A stretch of 64,000 nt of DNA from Bacteroidales bacterium (GTDB lineage Bacteria > Bacteroidota > Bacteroidia > Bacteroidales > UBA932). The stretch covers positions 1 through 64,000 of the forward strand of contig SUYM01000019.1 of assembly GCA_015060455.1 (NCBI GenBank). The letters run 5' to 3'. A program made the position numbers and the translations under genes. This document shows positions 13,092-25,727 of the stretch, in pieces (position 1 is the first letter of the stretch; the number at the start of each line of letters is the position of its first letter). The notes beneath the pieces are model-generated. The model ran no database searches. It had not been told where the DNA came from and saw only the letters and a list, made by a program, of their open reading frames with translations.

Positions 13092-15127
13092 TCATTTCTG
13101 GCCATTGCGCTTGGGATAAGCCACCCTCGAATGGTGCATCTGCATCAGATATGACTTGATGACATCCTTCAAAATATTAAGTTCCCTGAGTGATATGTCC
13201 GCACAGGAAAGTTGGCACTCTTCAACCTTTCCCTCTATGATATTATCCACCAATGCCGATATATTCTCCTGAGAATAGTCCTTCATGCTCCTGGACGCCG
13301 CCTCGATGGTATCGCAAAGCATCAGGATCACCTGTTCCTTGGTCGTAGGACGGATGCCGTTGTAGTAGAACTCCGACACCTGAGACGGGTCGCCCCCTTC
13401 GTTCAGATACTTGTTATAGAAATAAGCCGTGTTTGTCGTACCGTGGTGAGACACGATGAAATCTATCAGCACCTGAGGCAGACCATGCTTCTGGGCAAGA
13501 GCAACACCGTCAGAAATATGCTTGATTATCTCCTGGGCACTTTCCTTAGGAGAAAGACCCTCATGGAAATTGACTCCCGGAGCAGCATTTTCAGTAAAGC
13601 ACTGAGGATTGTTTATCTTGCCTATATCGTGATACAGGGCACCTGCACGCACCAAAGGGACATCTGCATCAATGGAACGCGCGGCTGCATCAGCAAGGTT
13701 CATAACCTGCAACGAGTGCTGGAAAGTGCCCGGCGCCTTGTCGGCAAGCATCCGGAGAAGTTTGTTGCTGGTGTCGCTGAGTTCCACAAGTTTGGAGGTG
13801 GAAACCAGTCTGAAAATCTTTTCAAAAAGATAAATCAAAGGATATGCAGCCACCATCAGGAGGGCTCCCAAGGCCATATCGGCGATGACCCTGTATGATT
13901 TCAACGACTCCACATCCTCCACCAGACGGAAGGCCACCCAGACGAGCACCATCGTGACAAACACTATGAACGCTGTGACGAACTGAAGCCAGCCCTTGTT
14001 GAATTTTTCGAAAACGAACATGCCCACAGCGCCGGAAACCAGATACATCACAAAAATCTCCACAGCATCAGGGGCAAAGAGCAACAAAGGAAGAAGGGAT
14101 ATGATATAGACCACATACACCATCCTTCTCTTGAAGAAGGCATACAGGAACAAGGCTATGACATTGAACGGAATGATATAGAAGATATCCGGTCTCATAC
14201 GCGAAGCCACAGATGCCGCCGTGAATGAAATCAGGAACATCAGCAGGAGGTAGAGATATTTCTTCGTATCTGCAAAGACCTTGTAATTACAATAATATAT
14301 TGCCAGGAAAAGGACAAACACAAATGCTATCGCAAGAATCACATTACCTGTCCAGAGAAAGGCGATATGGCCATCATACCCGATGTTCGCATCATATTCC
14401 TTTCTATATGAATCAAGCAACTGCTCAGTCTCAGATGTCACGATATCTCCATATTTCACAATGGTCTGATGTTCCTTGAAGAACCCGGTCGTCAGAGAAA
14501 TATTCTCTATGCTGGTCCTGTACATCTGGTCTGTGATCTTCTTGTCGATGATCAGATCCGGAGTTATGAGGTTGTCAAGCCCGACAGCCTCATAGAGCGA
14601 GTCGGCCTTGGCGGCACCGGCTATTTCCCTGAACTCCTCCCTGAGTCTTGCCCTTGCCGAAGAAACCGTATAGACCTCATCGACAGGAATCTTCACCGCA
14701 GAGCCATCGCTGCCGACATAGATATAGCCTGACACCAATGTGGAATCATTGCGGCTGTAATAGTCCGGCAGGACATGCTTGGAATATATATGGGAAACCG
14801 TTTCCGACAGATATGGCCTGAGGTGCTCGTTGCTCCCAAGACCGATTGAATTCAGAAGAGAATGGGCATTGTAATCGACGGGAGTGTCATGCCTGAAATA
14901 TGGCACTATTTCCGCCGCAAGTCTTTCCTTCTCCTTCAAAAGTTGAGCCTCGGTCTTCAAGATAGGGAAATCGTATTTTGCCACAAGGGTCTCATGTATC
15001 CAAGGCTCGCCTTTCTTATAGTCGTAGGCGAACTTCGGCCTGCGCGGCATAAGAAAGACGATTATTGTAGCAAGAATCAGGAGGGCCACATATACCCTTG
15101 ACCTGCGCGGAAACTGCAATTTATCCA

Positions 15128-15128
<1 letters not shown>
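13092..15128 (-). CDS. 7TM-HD family cyclic-dinucleotide phosphodiesterase (PgpH-like)
   Basis: 678 residues. An N-terminal membrane anchor (about 12-28) is followed by a ~250-residue extracytoplasmic domain. A cluster of hydrophobic segments (about 260-430) then leads into a cytoplasmic HD domain with the metal-binding LYHDIGKI motif and HDs at ISHHGTTN. This 7TMR-HDED plus HD layout is that of PgpH, which hydrolyses c-di-AMP in Firmicutes; the same activity here is inferred. It overlaps the gyrB stop by one base (TAATG), so it is co-translated with gyrB. Confidence 0.9.
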
Positions 15129-17134
<2,006 letters not shown>

Positions 17135-17198
17135 TTATTTTTTCTACTCAATCCGCACAAGATTACCCCGTGCAAATAAACGGACAAATTTAGCAAAA

Positions 17199-18857
17199 TT
17201 ATTGCAAAATCAAGCAAATTCCTGCGGTAAAATTTATCCCTTTTTCAGCAAAAAGCACATTGCGCTGAATCTCCATATCAAGCAGGTTTCCACCCCTCAG
17301 CCACACCGAAATCTTCCTGTTGAAGGCATACTCGGCAAAGACCCCAAGATCCACATAATATGGCACATATACGGCTGCATCCGAGGTCTTGCGTGAAGAT
17401 GCATATTCACAATCGACACCGGCATAGAGGCGCTTTTTCCAGTTATACACAGCGGAACAATCCAAATTCCACTCGGACGGTCTGACAAGAAACACATTTT
17501 CCGGTTGTGCAGATACGCCCCAGGTGTGGGTATATTTCAAGGTTCCGTCGAATCTGAACGACTCCAATGCCAAAGCCCAGTCAAATTCCGCATAGCATTG
17601 CTGATTGTCCGTATAGCCCACAGCAGGACGACAGGCCTCCCCCGCGCGTACGATCGCCTCGAAAGGGGAAGCGGCATTGAGTGAATAGCCGCCCTTGATG
17701 TCATACGAGAAGAATTTCGTTATCCTGCCCTCGAAGCCGATTTCCGGTTTCACACGTACCTGCGACCAGCCCAGGGCAGCAGAGCCGGCAAGAGCATAGT
17801 CTGAATGGAAATGATGATTCCTCTCAAGCAGCGAGGAATATGTATTCAGTGTTTCACCGCCCGTAACATTCATATACAGTCTCATCACATCCTTGCCCAC
17901 AAGACAACTCAGGCGTACATCAGGATAGGCATATTGATGTTTATATGCGGGATTCTTATCCGTAGATGCAGCATAAGACAGTCTCAGTCCCATATCAGCC
18001 TTGAACCAGTTCTTCTGAAAGACATAATGAGGAAGGACATAGACCCCCGCAAAAGTGGTGGCCGCCCCCTTCTGATATGCCGCAAGATTTCCTCCCATAT
18101 CAAAGAACAACTTCCTCTGAGCCTTCAAAGGGGGACCGAACCTCACATCAAGTCCGACAAGATGCTCACGGATATGCGAATCGCCCCCGAAACGGTATGC
18201 GGCGGAGACATCATACATGAAGGCCTTGGTCCACGGCAATTTTGATTTCACGGAAATTCTGGCATCCAGGGCATTGAAATCGTCCTTATGAAGAAAATCC
18301 GAGACCGCAACCCCGTAATATGACACTCCGAAGTCCAGGGCCGTCCTGTCCCAATCACAGGTAAAATCAGCGCCCGCATCCGACTGAATATCATATCCCT
18401 TGAAGCCGGCGACACCGGAGGCTGCACTGCCGATATGCGGGGCTCTGTAACCTCCGACATAAGACTGGTGATGAGCACCCACATTGACCCCGAAACGTCC
18501 TTTCAGGTCAGGGGAATATATCAGGTCCAGAGTCGGATGCAGGGTATATCCCGCCCCCGCATTCAGATAAAGGACAGGAGACTTGTATCGGGCAACCTGA
18601 GGCTTCATCGAAACGGTGTATGGGCTGAACTCATAAGAGCCGCCATAGGGACTTTCAAAGACCGAATAATCGAAATCCAGATCGAATCTATACACAGAAT
18701 CCGGAACCGACATTTCCATCACAGGCTTGTGTATATCAACCAGTTCCGCCTTATATCCACGAGTCACCTCTATGGTCGGGTCTATATTCTGAGCGAGTGT
18801 CATATGCGCTGAAAAACATATGACAAGCAATGACATTATGATATTTTTCATACTCAT
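17199..18857 (-). CDS. Outer-membrane beta-barrel protein (TonB-receptor-like), function unknown
   Basis: 552 residues with a cleavable signal peptide (MSMKNIIMSLLVICFSAHMTLAQ pattern, cut after AQ). The body alternates hydrophobic and polar residues with many aromatic strand ends (for example NAGAGYTLHPTLDLIY), as in the barrel of TonB-dependent receptors. No plug domain is visible. It is preceded by a TPR protein whose stop overlaps its start by 4 bases, so the two are coupled. Substrate unknown; it could be an export or assembly partner of the TPR protein. Confidence 0.75.
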   Translation of the reverse strand: MSMKNIIMSLLVICFSAHMTLAQNIDPTIEVTRGYKAELVDIHKPVMEMSVPDSVYRFDLDFDYSVFESPYGGSYEFSPYTVSMKPQVARYKSPVLYLNAGAGYTLHPTLDLIYSPDLKGRFGVNVGAHHQSYVGGYRAPHIGSAASGVAGFKGYDIQSDAGADFTCDWDRTALDFGVSYYGVAVSDFLHKDDFNALDARISVKSKLPWTKAFMYDVSAAYRFGGDSHIREHLVGLDVRFGPPLKAQRKLFFDMGGNLAAYQKGAATTFAGVYVLPHYVFQKNWFKADMGLRLSYAASTDKNPAYKHQYAYPDVRLSCLVGKDVMRLYMNVTGGETLNTYSSLLERNHHFHSDYALAGSAALGWSQVRVKPEIGFEGRITKFFSYDIKGGYSLNAASPFEAIVRAGEACRPAVGYTDNQQCYAEFDWALALESFRFDGTLKYTHTWGVSAQPENVFLVRPSEWNLDCSAVYNWKKRLYAGVDCEYASSRKTSDAAVYVPYYVDLGVFAEYAFNRKISVWLRGGNLLDMEIQRNVLFAEKGINFTAGICLILQ

Positions 18858-21823
18858 GATTCTTGATTAGCGAGTTCCTCAATCCTCTTCAACCTGAATG
18901 ACACATTGTCAAGTACATCATCCTCCTCACCGGAAGGAACATAAGCGTCGCGGATACTCTCGAAGGTAGCCTTGGCCTGCTCCATATCATCTCTTTCGGC
19001 AAATGAATCTCCCAGGACTATGAAGCATTTGGCCTTCCAATAGTTCTGACCTGTGCCGGAGTCCGCAAACTCATATACCTTTGTCTCAACCTCCTCGAAA
19101 GCACCACGGTCATAGCAGTCCATTATCAGCAGATAGGCAGCCTCGGCGCCATAGGCATCGTTCTTGTCGGCGGCCAGCCTTGCAAGGATTTCGAAGGCCT
19201 CGTCACGCATGCTGGAAGCAAGACAAGACTTGGCAAGCACATATTCCGCCTCCCTTGTGACATCATCAGCCAATGTTCCGGCAAGCAAGTGACGTGTCCA
19301 CTTGATGGCATTGCTCCAATCATGGTTGCGATAAGCCGACCTGAACATACCCAAGGACGCTACATATTGATTATTAGGGAGTTTGGCCGCCTCATACAAA
19401 GAAGAATATCCCATAAAGGCATCCGCCCATTTTTCCAGACGGAAGGACAGGTCTGCAAAATTCAGCATCGACAACTCGACAAACGAGCCCTCTCCCCCAT
19501 CGATGACCTTCCTGTAACTGTCGCATGCCTCTTCATATCTGCCCAAGGTCCGATATGATTCCGCCATATAGAAATCTGCCTTATATACATATTTTCCCTG
19601 CGGATATGTCTCCTTGTAGGACTGGAGGCTCGTCAATGTCTTCTGATAATTTTCTGACAGGAAAATCTGCTCTGCCGCATTGAATATCATGGTTTCCTTC
19701 TCATCCTCTGTCTTCACTCCTCCCTTTCCTATGCTGTCGATGTAAGCAAGATAGGCCTGAGGGTCATTCTTGGTCTGATAAATGGACTCGATTGCCTGGA
19801 GGGCATCATCGGCATAACCGGAAAGAGGCATCTGTTCCACAACAGTCTTATAATATCCGAGAGCCTCGTTGAACATGGACTGGTTTCTGGCCAGGGTTCC
19901 CATCTCGATATAGGCCTTGGCCACAAAGTTGCTGTCCTTGACCGTAGCGGCAAGTCTCCTGAAGCAGTCAAATGCCCTCTGGTCGTCCTCCTTGACAGCA
20001 TATGTCCTTCCCAGTTCAAAAAGAGCCTCAGGATAGAATTCGGCCTCAGGCGATGCACTCATCACATTCGCAAGCAGTTCCACCTTGCGTTCCACCTTGT
20101 CTATCAGTCCATAAGACAGGGCAGACTGATAATATGGATATATGTCATCCACATCAAAATATTCATTCAGGACCTCATCGTAGGCGGCAGCGGCAGCCTT
20201 GTATTTCATCTCCACGAACTCGCAGTCAGCCTTTCTCAGAAGCGCCTCCTTCCTGTACACGACGTTTTCAGATGTCAGATATGTAGTGAACCATTTCCTG
20301 GCCGCAGCATAGTTCCGCTCCTTGAAATAACAATAGGCGATGTTGTATGGAATGAGCCACGACTCAGCCCTTCCATGCAGGGCGGAGAGGTTGTAAAGAT
20401 CCGAATACACTTCCCTTGCCTTGATAAACTGATTGTCACGATAATATGACTCAGCGAGCCAGAAACGCGCAAGTTGGTTGAACGGCGATGACTTTTCGGA
20501 ATAATAGGCTGCCGCTTTCAGACACGGAACAGCATTTCTGTATGAGCCCTGACGGATCAGTTGGTTGGCACGCAGATAATTGGATTTCATATAATTGGAC
20601 CTCATATTCACATCCAATTCATCTATCTTGTCAAAGGCATCTACTGCCGCCTCATAATCACGCGAGCGCAATGCTGCAACCGCCATATAACCGTAAATCA
20701 TATCGGCCTTGTCCTTGGCTGTATATTTTTTGAGATATGTCTCTATTCCCGAAATGTCATTATTCAGGTCATATGCAAGTTTCGCGTAGTTGAAGAGGGC
20801 ATCCTCCTCAATTTTACTGTCATATCCGAGGGCAGACGCCTCCTTGAAGGCATTCATTGCAGACACCTTGTCCTTTATCTGGATGTAACTGTATCCGAGA
20901 TTGTAACTTGCGATCTGACCGATGGAGTCTGTGCGGTGTTCCATCTGCCTGAAATTCTCCACCGCTCCCTTATAGTCCTTGACGGCAAAAAGAAGCGTGC
21001 CTCGGAAATAGAGGTCGGCCCGGTTGTTTTCCCCGGATTGAGAACCCAGGGTGTGGGTGTAGAATATATGCGCATTGGAAACATCGTCCTCGACCAGATA
21101 GGCTTCTGATATCATGCGGGCCAGATGGGGCTTCCTGTCTGACGGAGCGGCTTCAAACAGTGCACGTCCATTTTTGATTACATAGGCATAATCTTTCAGC
21201 ATGAACTTGCATTCGAAGATATAATGCGTTGACATTTCCTTGAATCTGTCGTCTTTCCTCGATTTTTCAAACCAGCCGATCGCCCCTTCAAAATTCTGAC
21301 GGCTGTATTCTATATATCCGAGAGCATAGACTGACGGAGCAGAATAATCCGAATGGGCCATTTTTTCGACCTGCCCAAAACCTTCTGACGCGGCAAGATG
21401 GTCGCCGGTTTCAAGATGACTGTATGCTTTCTTGAACAGATATTCCGCGCGCTGGGACTTATAGAGGGATCCGGTCTTGATGAGGGCGAACTGTGCGACT
21501 GCCTCGGAGTATTTCTCTGCATTGAAAAGATTCAGAGCATGAGCATAACGGATCTGAGGGGCAAGTATCGAATATGGATATTCTGCAAAAAATGCGTCCA
21601 TCCGGTTTTCGTAGCCGGGCACCATTGAGCGGACGTCACACAGAAGGGAATACGCATGGGGGTCAGTCTTTCCGGTCTGATCTGCTATCTTGTCGAAAAT
21701 CGTGGCAGACGGGGCCAGGACCTCCTTGTCATAAAGATTGACGGCCTTACGGAATTCATCCGTCTGAGCGATTGAAGGAAGGGTTGCCAATATGGTGGCT
21801 GCGAGTAGTATATATATTTTCAT
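18854..21823 (-). CDS. Large periplasmic tetratricopeptide-repeat protein
   Basis: 989 residues with a signal peptide (MKIYILLAATILATLPSIAQ). Nearly the whole length is degenerate TPR repeats of about 34 residues, with the A/G/Y spacing seen in, for example, LNFADLSFRLEKWADAFMGY and YNLGYSYIQIKDKVSAM. It probably acts as a protein-interaction scaffold in the periplasm or on the inner face of the outer membrane, working with the beta-barrel protein encoded directly downstream (4-base overlap). It is divergently transcribed from ftsE. Confidence 0.85.
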   Translation of the reverse strand: MKIYILLAATILATLPSIAQTDEFRKAVNLYDKEVLAPSATIFDKIADQTGKTDPHAYSLLCDVRSMVPGYENRMDAFFAEYPYSILAPQIRYAHALNLFNAEKYSEAVAQFALIKTGSLYKSQRAEYLFKKAYSHLETGDHLAASEGFGQVEKMAHSDYSAPSVYALGYIEYSRQNFEGAIGWFEKSRKDDRFKEMSTHYIFECKFMLKDYAYVIKNGRALFEAAPSDRKPHLARMISEAYLVEDDVSNAHIFYTHTLGSQSGENNRADLYFRGTLLFAVKDYKGAVENFRQMEHRTDSIGQIASYNLGYSYIQIKDKVSAMNAFKEASALGYDSKIEEDALFNYAKLAYDLNNDISGIETYLKKYTAKDKADMIYGYMAVAALRSRDYEAAVDAFDKIDELDVNMRSNYMKSNYLRANQLIRQGSYRNAVPCLKAAAYYSEKSSPFNQLARFWLAESYYRDNQFIKAREVYSDLYNLSALHGRAESWLIPYNIAYCYFKERNYAAARKWFTTYLTSENVVYRKEALLRKADCEFVEMKYKAAAAAYDEVLNEYFDVDDIYPYYQSALSYGLIDKVERKVELLANVMSASPEAEFYPEALFELGRTYAVKEDDQRAFDCFRRLAATVKDSNFVAKAYIEMGTLARNQSMFNEALGYYKTVVEQMPLSGYADDALQAIESIYQTKNDPQAYLAYIDSIGKGGVKTEDEKETMIFNAAEQIFLSENYQKTLTSLQSYKETYPQGKYVYKADFYMAESYRTLGRYEEACDSYRKVIDGGEGSFVELSMLNFADLSFRLEKWADAFMGYSSLYEAAKLPNNQYVASLGMFRSAYRNHDWSNAIKWTRHLLAGTLADDVTREAEYVLAKSCLASSMRDEAFEILARLAADKNDAYGAEAAYLLIMDCYDRGAFEEVETKVYEFADSGTGQNYWKAKCFIVLGDSFAERDDMEQAKATFESIRDAYVPSGEEDDVLDNVSFRLKRIEELANQES

Positions 21824-21863
21824 TGTTGTACAAATAATTTTACAAAAATAACTATTTTTCCAC

Positions 21864-21871
21864 TATATTTG
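21864..21871 (+). promoter_or_regulatory. -7 promoter box for ftsE
   Basis: TATATTTG matches TAnnTTTG. No clear TTTG is at -33. It lies over the TTG at 21869, arguing that translation starts at the ATG at 21890 instead. Confidence 0.5.
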
Positions 21872-21889
21872 TCTTATGAACCAATTTTT

Positions 21890-22609
21890 ATGGATATGGA
21901 AATGAAAGAACCTGTCATTTCATTCAGGAACGCCGATATAGTGAACGGTGAAGCAAAAATCATTTATGGTCTTGACATGGACATATATCCTGGCGACTTT
22001 GTCTATATCGTAGGCAAAGTAGGTACCGGAAAGACATCCATCATCAGGACCATGATAGCAGAGAACCCGCTTACTGACGGACATGCCAAGGTCTGCGGCT
22101 ACACCCTTGAAGATATTCCGGAGAAGGACATTCCATATCTGAGAAGAAGGCTCGGAGTTGTGTTCCAGGATTTCCAACTGCTTATGGACAGGAGTGTCGA
22201 GGATAATCTGCGTTTCGTTCTGTCGGCTACCGGCTGGAAGGACGAAGGAGACATCGCATCCCGCATAAATCAGGTCCTGAACGCCGTAGGCATGGAAAGA
22301 AAGTCCCACAAGATGCCGCACCAGTTATCCGGCGGAGAGCAGCAGCGTATCGCAATAGCGCGCTCCCTGCTGAACAGTCCGGAGGTGATTATTGCAGACG
22401 AACCGACAGGAAATCTTGACCCGGAGACAGCCGACGGCATCATGAAACTTCTCACCCGGATCAATCAGGAAAACGGCACCGCCATCATAATGGTAACCCA
22501 TAACAGGAATCTGTTCCAGGAATACCCGGGCCGGGTTATGGTGTGCAAGGATGAGAAATGTACGGAGCAGATAGAAGAAGAATCTATTGACCTTGATCTG
22601 AACAACTGA
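21890..22609 (+). CDS. ftsE: Cell-division ABC transporter ATP-binding protein FtsE
   Basis: 239 residues from the ATG at 21890. It is a compact ABC ATPase with Walker [11 protein letters not shown]-loop VVFQDFQLL, signature LSGGEQQR, Walker [14 protein letters not shown] and H-loop MVTHNR. Together with FtsX it controls peptidoglycan hydrolysis at the septum. The distinctive FtsE features are [15 protein letters not shown] and the short linker; LolD is the main alternative. ftsX is not adjacent (nth follows), as is often the case in Bacteroidota. Confidence 0.85.
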   Translation: MDMEMKEPVISFRNADIVNGEAKIIYGLDMDIYPGDFVYIVGKVGTGKTSIIRTMIAENPLTDGHAKVCGYTLEDIPEKDIPYLRRRLGVVFQDFQLLMDRSVEDNLRFVLSATGWKDEGDIASRINQVLNAVGMERKSHKMPHQLSGGEQQRIAIARSLLNSPEVIIADEPTGNLDPETADGIMKLLTRINQENGTAIIMVTHNRNLFQEYPGRVMVCKDEKCTEQIEEESIDLDLNN

Positions 22610-22646
22610 TTTTTCTATCAGTATTCTGATAACCCCGCATTGCAAT

Positions 22647-23285
22647 ATGAAGGAACTGTTCCACAGCGTCACCCAGTGGTTTTCCGCCAATATGGAAAAA
22701 GCGGAAAGCGAACTGCACTATGACTCCCCCTTCCATCTGCTCATTGCAGTGATTCTTTCTGCCCAATGCACAGACAGGCGTGTCAATATGTACACTCCTG
22801 TCATTTTTGAGCGCTATCCCTCTCCGGCTGACCTTGCGGCCGCGACATTCGAGGATGTCTATGAACTTATAAAATCCATATCATTCCCTAACAACAAGGC
22901 GAAGCACCTGATCGGCATGGCATCGATGCTGGTCTCAGATTTCGGCGGAGTCGTGCCATCGGATCCATCCGAACTGGAAAAACTTCCCGGTGTGGGACGC
23001 AAGACCGCAAATGTCATTGCATCAGTCATCTTTGACAAGCCCGTCATTGCCGTAGATACCCATGTGTTCAGGGTTTCACGCCGCATCGGACTGTCTGACG
23101 GCACAACTGTGGAGGCTGTGGAACGTGACCTTACAGCGGGGTTCGCTCCTGCTCTGCGTCCCACTGCGCACCACTGGCTGATACTGCACGGAAGATATGT
23201 ATGCACCGCACGCAAGCCAAAGTGCGGGGAGTGTGGTCTGAAGGACCTCTGCCGGGAGTATAAGTTGAACCATCTTGTAGTGTAA
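22647..23285 (+). CDS. nth: Endonuclease III (DNA glycosylase/AP lyase)
   Basis: 212 residues, normal length. The helix-hairpin-helix LPGVGRKTANV contains the catalytic Lys, and VDTHVFR the catalytic Asp. The C-terminus carries the [4Fe-4S] motif C-x6-C-x2-C-x5-C (CTARKPKCGECGLKDLC). It removes oxidised pyrimidines in base excision repair. It follows ftsE by 37 bases and precedes the pseudouridine synthase by 6, so it is probably co-transcribed with both. Confidence 0.96.
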   Translation: MKELFHSVTQWFSANMEKAESELHYDSPFHLLIAVILSAQCTDRRVNMYTPVIFERYPSPADLAAATFEDVYELIKSISFPNNKAKHLIGMASMLVSDFGGVVPSDPSELEKLPGVGRKTANVIASVIFDKPVIAVDTHVFRVSRRIGLSDGTTVEAVERDLTAGFAPALRPTAHHWLILHGRYVCTARKPKCGECGLKDLCREYKLNHLVV

Positions 23286-23291
23286 CCTCCT

Positions 23292-25061
23292 GTGATACAC
23301 CATTTTCCAGAGGATATGACTTTTGAGTTCCCTGATGGATTTACCGATCCGTTCAGGTATGTTCCGCATGCATCTGTCAGGCTTGCCGCTGCCTCTGTCA
23401 TCAGGCGTATCGAATCCAGTCCAGACCTGCATCGCGCATTTTCAGAAGGCAAGATGCTGGGGGTGATGGTGTGTACCCGGAGCGGATCCGATGCTGTTCT
23501 GAGCAAAGCAAAGGACCTCCTGTATATCGCCGCATTTTCCGGCACCATCAACGGCCGCAGCACCATCGACGGTTTTGTCCCGCCCATATACGACCTGACA
23601 GCCCCTGACGGCGAATTCAGAAGACGCGAGGCAGAGATTACAGGTATCAATCTCAGGATAAGGTCCTTGGAGGAAGACGGGACTTTGAACGGACTGAAAA
23701 AGCGCCTTTCCGATGCTCAGGCCACTATGGACATGGAGTTGGCAAGCATGAAGGCGGCGATGGCAGCATCAAAGGAGGAACGCGACAGACTGAGGATGTC
23801 AGGGGTGAGCGAAGAGGTGAACGCCGGCCTGATACGGAGAAGCCAATATGAAAAAGCGGAACTTAAAAGGCTGAAATCCTTTTGGGTGGCGAAGATTGAC
23901 CAGATCAGGGAAGATATCGGGGATATACATGGCCGCATCACTGCCTTGAAGGAGCAGAGGGCTGCTTTGTCGGAAGAACTCCAGAAATGGATATTCAGGC
24001 AATATAAGGTCCATAATGCGGAAGGAGGGTGCAGCACGATAGCGGATATATTTGAAGGACAGGGACTTGTCGCTCCGGGAGGCACAGGGGAATGCGCTGC
24101 ACCGAAACTGCTGGAATATGCCTGGCGCAATGGTCTGACCCCGCTCGCAATGGGTGAGTTCTGGTATGGCAAGCCTTCGGACACCGCCGTCAGGACACAT
24201 GGCAGATTCTATCCCTCATGCACGAGCAAATGCGGACCGCTGCTGGGGTATATGCTTAAAGGTCTGAGGGGCGTATCTGCCAGCGATTCTACCGGCAGCA
24301 GATGCAGGGGCGGCATAGAGATCCCACTGATAATATATGAAGACGATGCCATCATTGTGGTTAAAAAGCCGGGCGGCATGCCTTCCGTTCCCGGTCTTGA
24401 CGGGCGGGAATCGTGCCAGGAGTGGCTCACAGAGCACATATCGAAAAGAGATGAAGATGGGCGCTGCGAAATCCACGCCGTTCATCGCCTGGATATGGAC
24501 ACTTCGGGGGTCATCGTTTTTGCCAGGACATCTCAGGCCGCAGTGGATCTGAGGGAGCAGTTCGAGGAGCATAGCGTGCAGAAGACATATATGGCAAGGG
24601 TGGATGTTGCACTGGCGGACGACGTTGTGAAGATGGACAGTGTTGTGGGGGCAGACGGGATTGAACGGGTGGACGGCATGGTCCTCGGGCAGACCGGATC
24701 CATCGATCTGCCGCTGGCACCGGATTATGATGAGCGGCCGCGCCAGAAGGTGGACTTCATACAAGGCAAGGCAGCACACACCGATTATAAGGTCGTTGCA
24801 GTCAATCCAGACGGCACGGCAGACCTGCTGCTCTACCCTCGCACAGGGCGCACCCACCAGTTGCGGGTCCATTGTGCCCATCACCTCGGTCTGTCATGCC
24901 CCATCATCGGCGACCGGCTGTATGGAGGGCACTCCATCGAAACGGAACCGCCTCACAACAGCCGCGAAACCGACTGCCTCCACCTCCACGCCCTCAGCAT
25001 CACCTTCCGGCACCCGCTGACCGGCGCAGCAGTCACATTCACCGCTCCATGTCCCTTTTGA
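23292..25061 (+). CDS. RluA-family pseudouridine synthase with a long N-terminal extension
   Basis: 589 residues. The C-terminal ~240 residues are the RluA-type catalytic domain: HRLDMDTSG holds the catalytic Asp, with the RTGRTHQLRVH and IIGDRLYGG motifs after it. The first ~330 residues are not part of the minimal enzyme. They contain a basic coiled coil (about 110-225) and a conserved patch (GTGECAAPKLLEYAW, then FWYG) that I recognise from longer bacterial members of this family. It probably modifies uridines in rRNA; the exact position is not predictable from sequence. No gene follows on this strand before ssrA. Confidence 0.88.
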   Translation: MIHHFPEDMTFEFPDGFTDPFRYVPHASVRLAAASVIRRIESSPDLHRAFSEGKMLGVMVCTRSGSDAVLSKAKDLLYIAAFSGTINGRSTIDGFVPPIYDLTAPDGEFRRREAEITGINLRIRSLEEDGTLNGLKKRLSDAQATMDMELASMKAAMAASKEERDRLRMSGVSEEVNAGLIRRSQYEKAELKRLKSFWVAKIDQIREDIGDIHGRITALKEQRAALSEELQKWIFRQYKVHNAEGGCSTIADIFEGQGLVAPGGTGECAAPKLLEYAWRNGLTPLAMGEFWYGKPSDTAVRTHGRFYPSCTSKCGPLLGYMLKGLRGVSASDSTGSRCRGGIEIPLIIYEDDAIIVVKKPGGMPSVPGLDGRESCQEWLTEHISKRDEDGRCEIHAVHRLDMDTSGVIVFARTSQAAVDLREQFEEHSVQKTYMARVDVALADDVVKMDSVVGADGIERVDGMVLGQTGSIDLPLAPDYDERPRQKVDFIQGKAAHTDYKVVAVNPDGTADLLLYPRTGRTHQLRVHCAHHLGLSCPIIGDRLYGGHSIETEPPHNSRETDCLHLHALSITFRHPLTGAAVTFTAPCPF

Positions 25062-25256
25062 CAGATTCTCCGCCAAAGGTGCTGTATAACAAGCAATCCT
25101 GAAATAATTATCCGTTTTATGTGCAGTGTAATCTGTCAAACATCCAACTGGGACCGCAATATCATCATTTTCACGCTTTCCGTCCACGTTTCGGGCCGCT
25201 TTCATGGATGGCGCGTCATTTTTCTGCGCATATAACGAACAATCATAGATTTTCAT

Positions 25257-25264
25257 TATATTTG
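25257..25264 (+). promoter_or_regulatory. -7 promoter box for ssrA
   Basis: TATATTTG lies about 44 bases before the mature tmRNA start, giving a short 5' precursor to be trimmed by RNase P. The gap 25062-25256 shows nothing else I recognise. Confidence 0.55.
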
Positions 25265-25307
25265 CAGCCCTTTTGGCAGACAACTTGTCAGAAGAAGACA
25301 TATCAAT

Positions 25308-25703
25308 GGGGATGTTTTGGTTTTGACAGCATCAGACATTGGACAGTAAGCACGCCGGGCTCTGTAGGCCAGCCCGTTAATCTCGACCTTCGAACAATTA
25401 GTTGGCAACAACTCTTATGCACTCGCTGCGTAGTCTGCTAAGCACACTACCTTAATCCGCGGGGCCAAGGCTGCCTCGCCGACGAGTATCCCTCCAGTCT
25501 TTATGCCGGTTATGACTGGAACCCGGGGTATCATCCAAACCGGCTGCCCGGAACGACTCCTTTAAGTTCCGCCAAGCCTTAAAGGATAAGCCGTGAATGG
25601 CCTGTCAGACGGCAGTTCCCGGTCGAAAAACAAAGTCAGACTAAGCGTGTAGAAAGCTCTCTGGTGCGATGTTTGGACGGCGGTTCGAGTCCGCCCATCT
25701 CCA
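25308..25703 (+). ncRNA. ssrA: Transfer-messenger RNA (tmRNA)
   Basis: About 396 bases. The 5' end GGGGATG pairs with the 3' CATCTCC to form the acceptor stem, and the 3' part has a T-arm (GGTTCGAGTCC). The tag frame reads GGC AAC AAC TCT TAT GCA CTC GCT GCG TAG at 25404-25433, that is GNNSYALAA, close to known Bacteroidota tags ending NYALAA. It rescues stalled ribosomes and marks the product for ClpXP, whose genes are at 9686-11562. The 3' CCA appears not fully encoded, so the end is set at 25703 with an uncertainty of a few bases. Confidence 0.95.
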
Positions 25704-25727
25704 CAATTCAGATTGTATATCAATCTC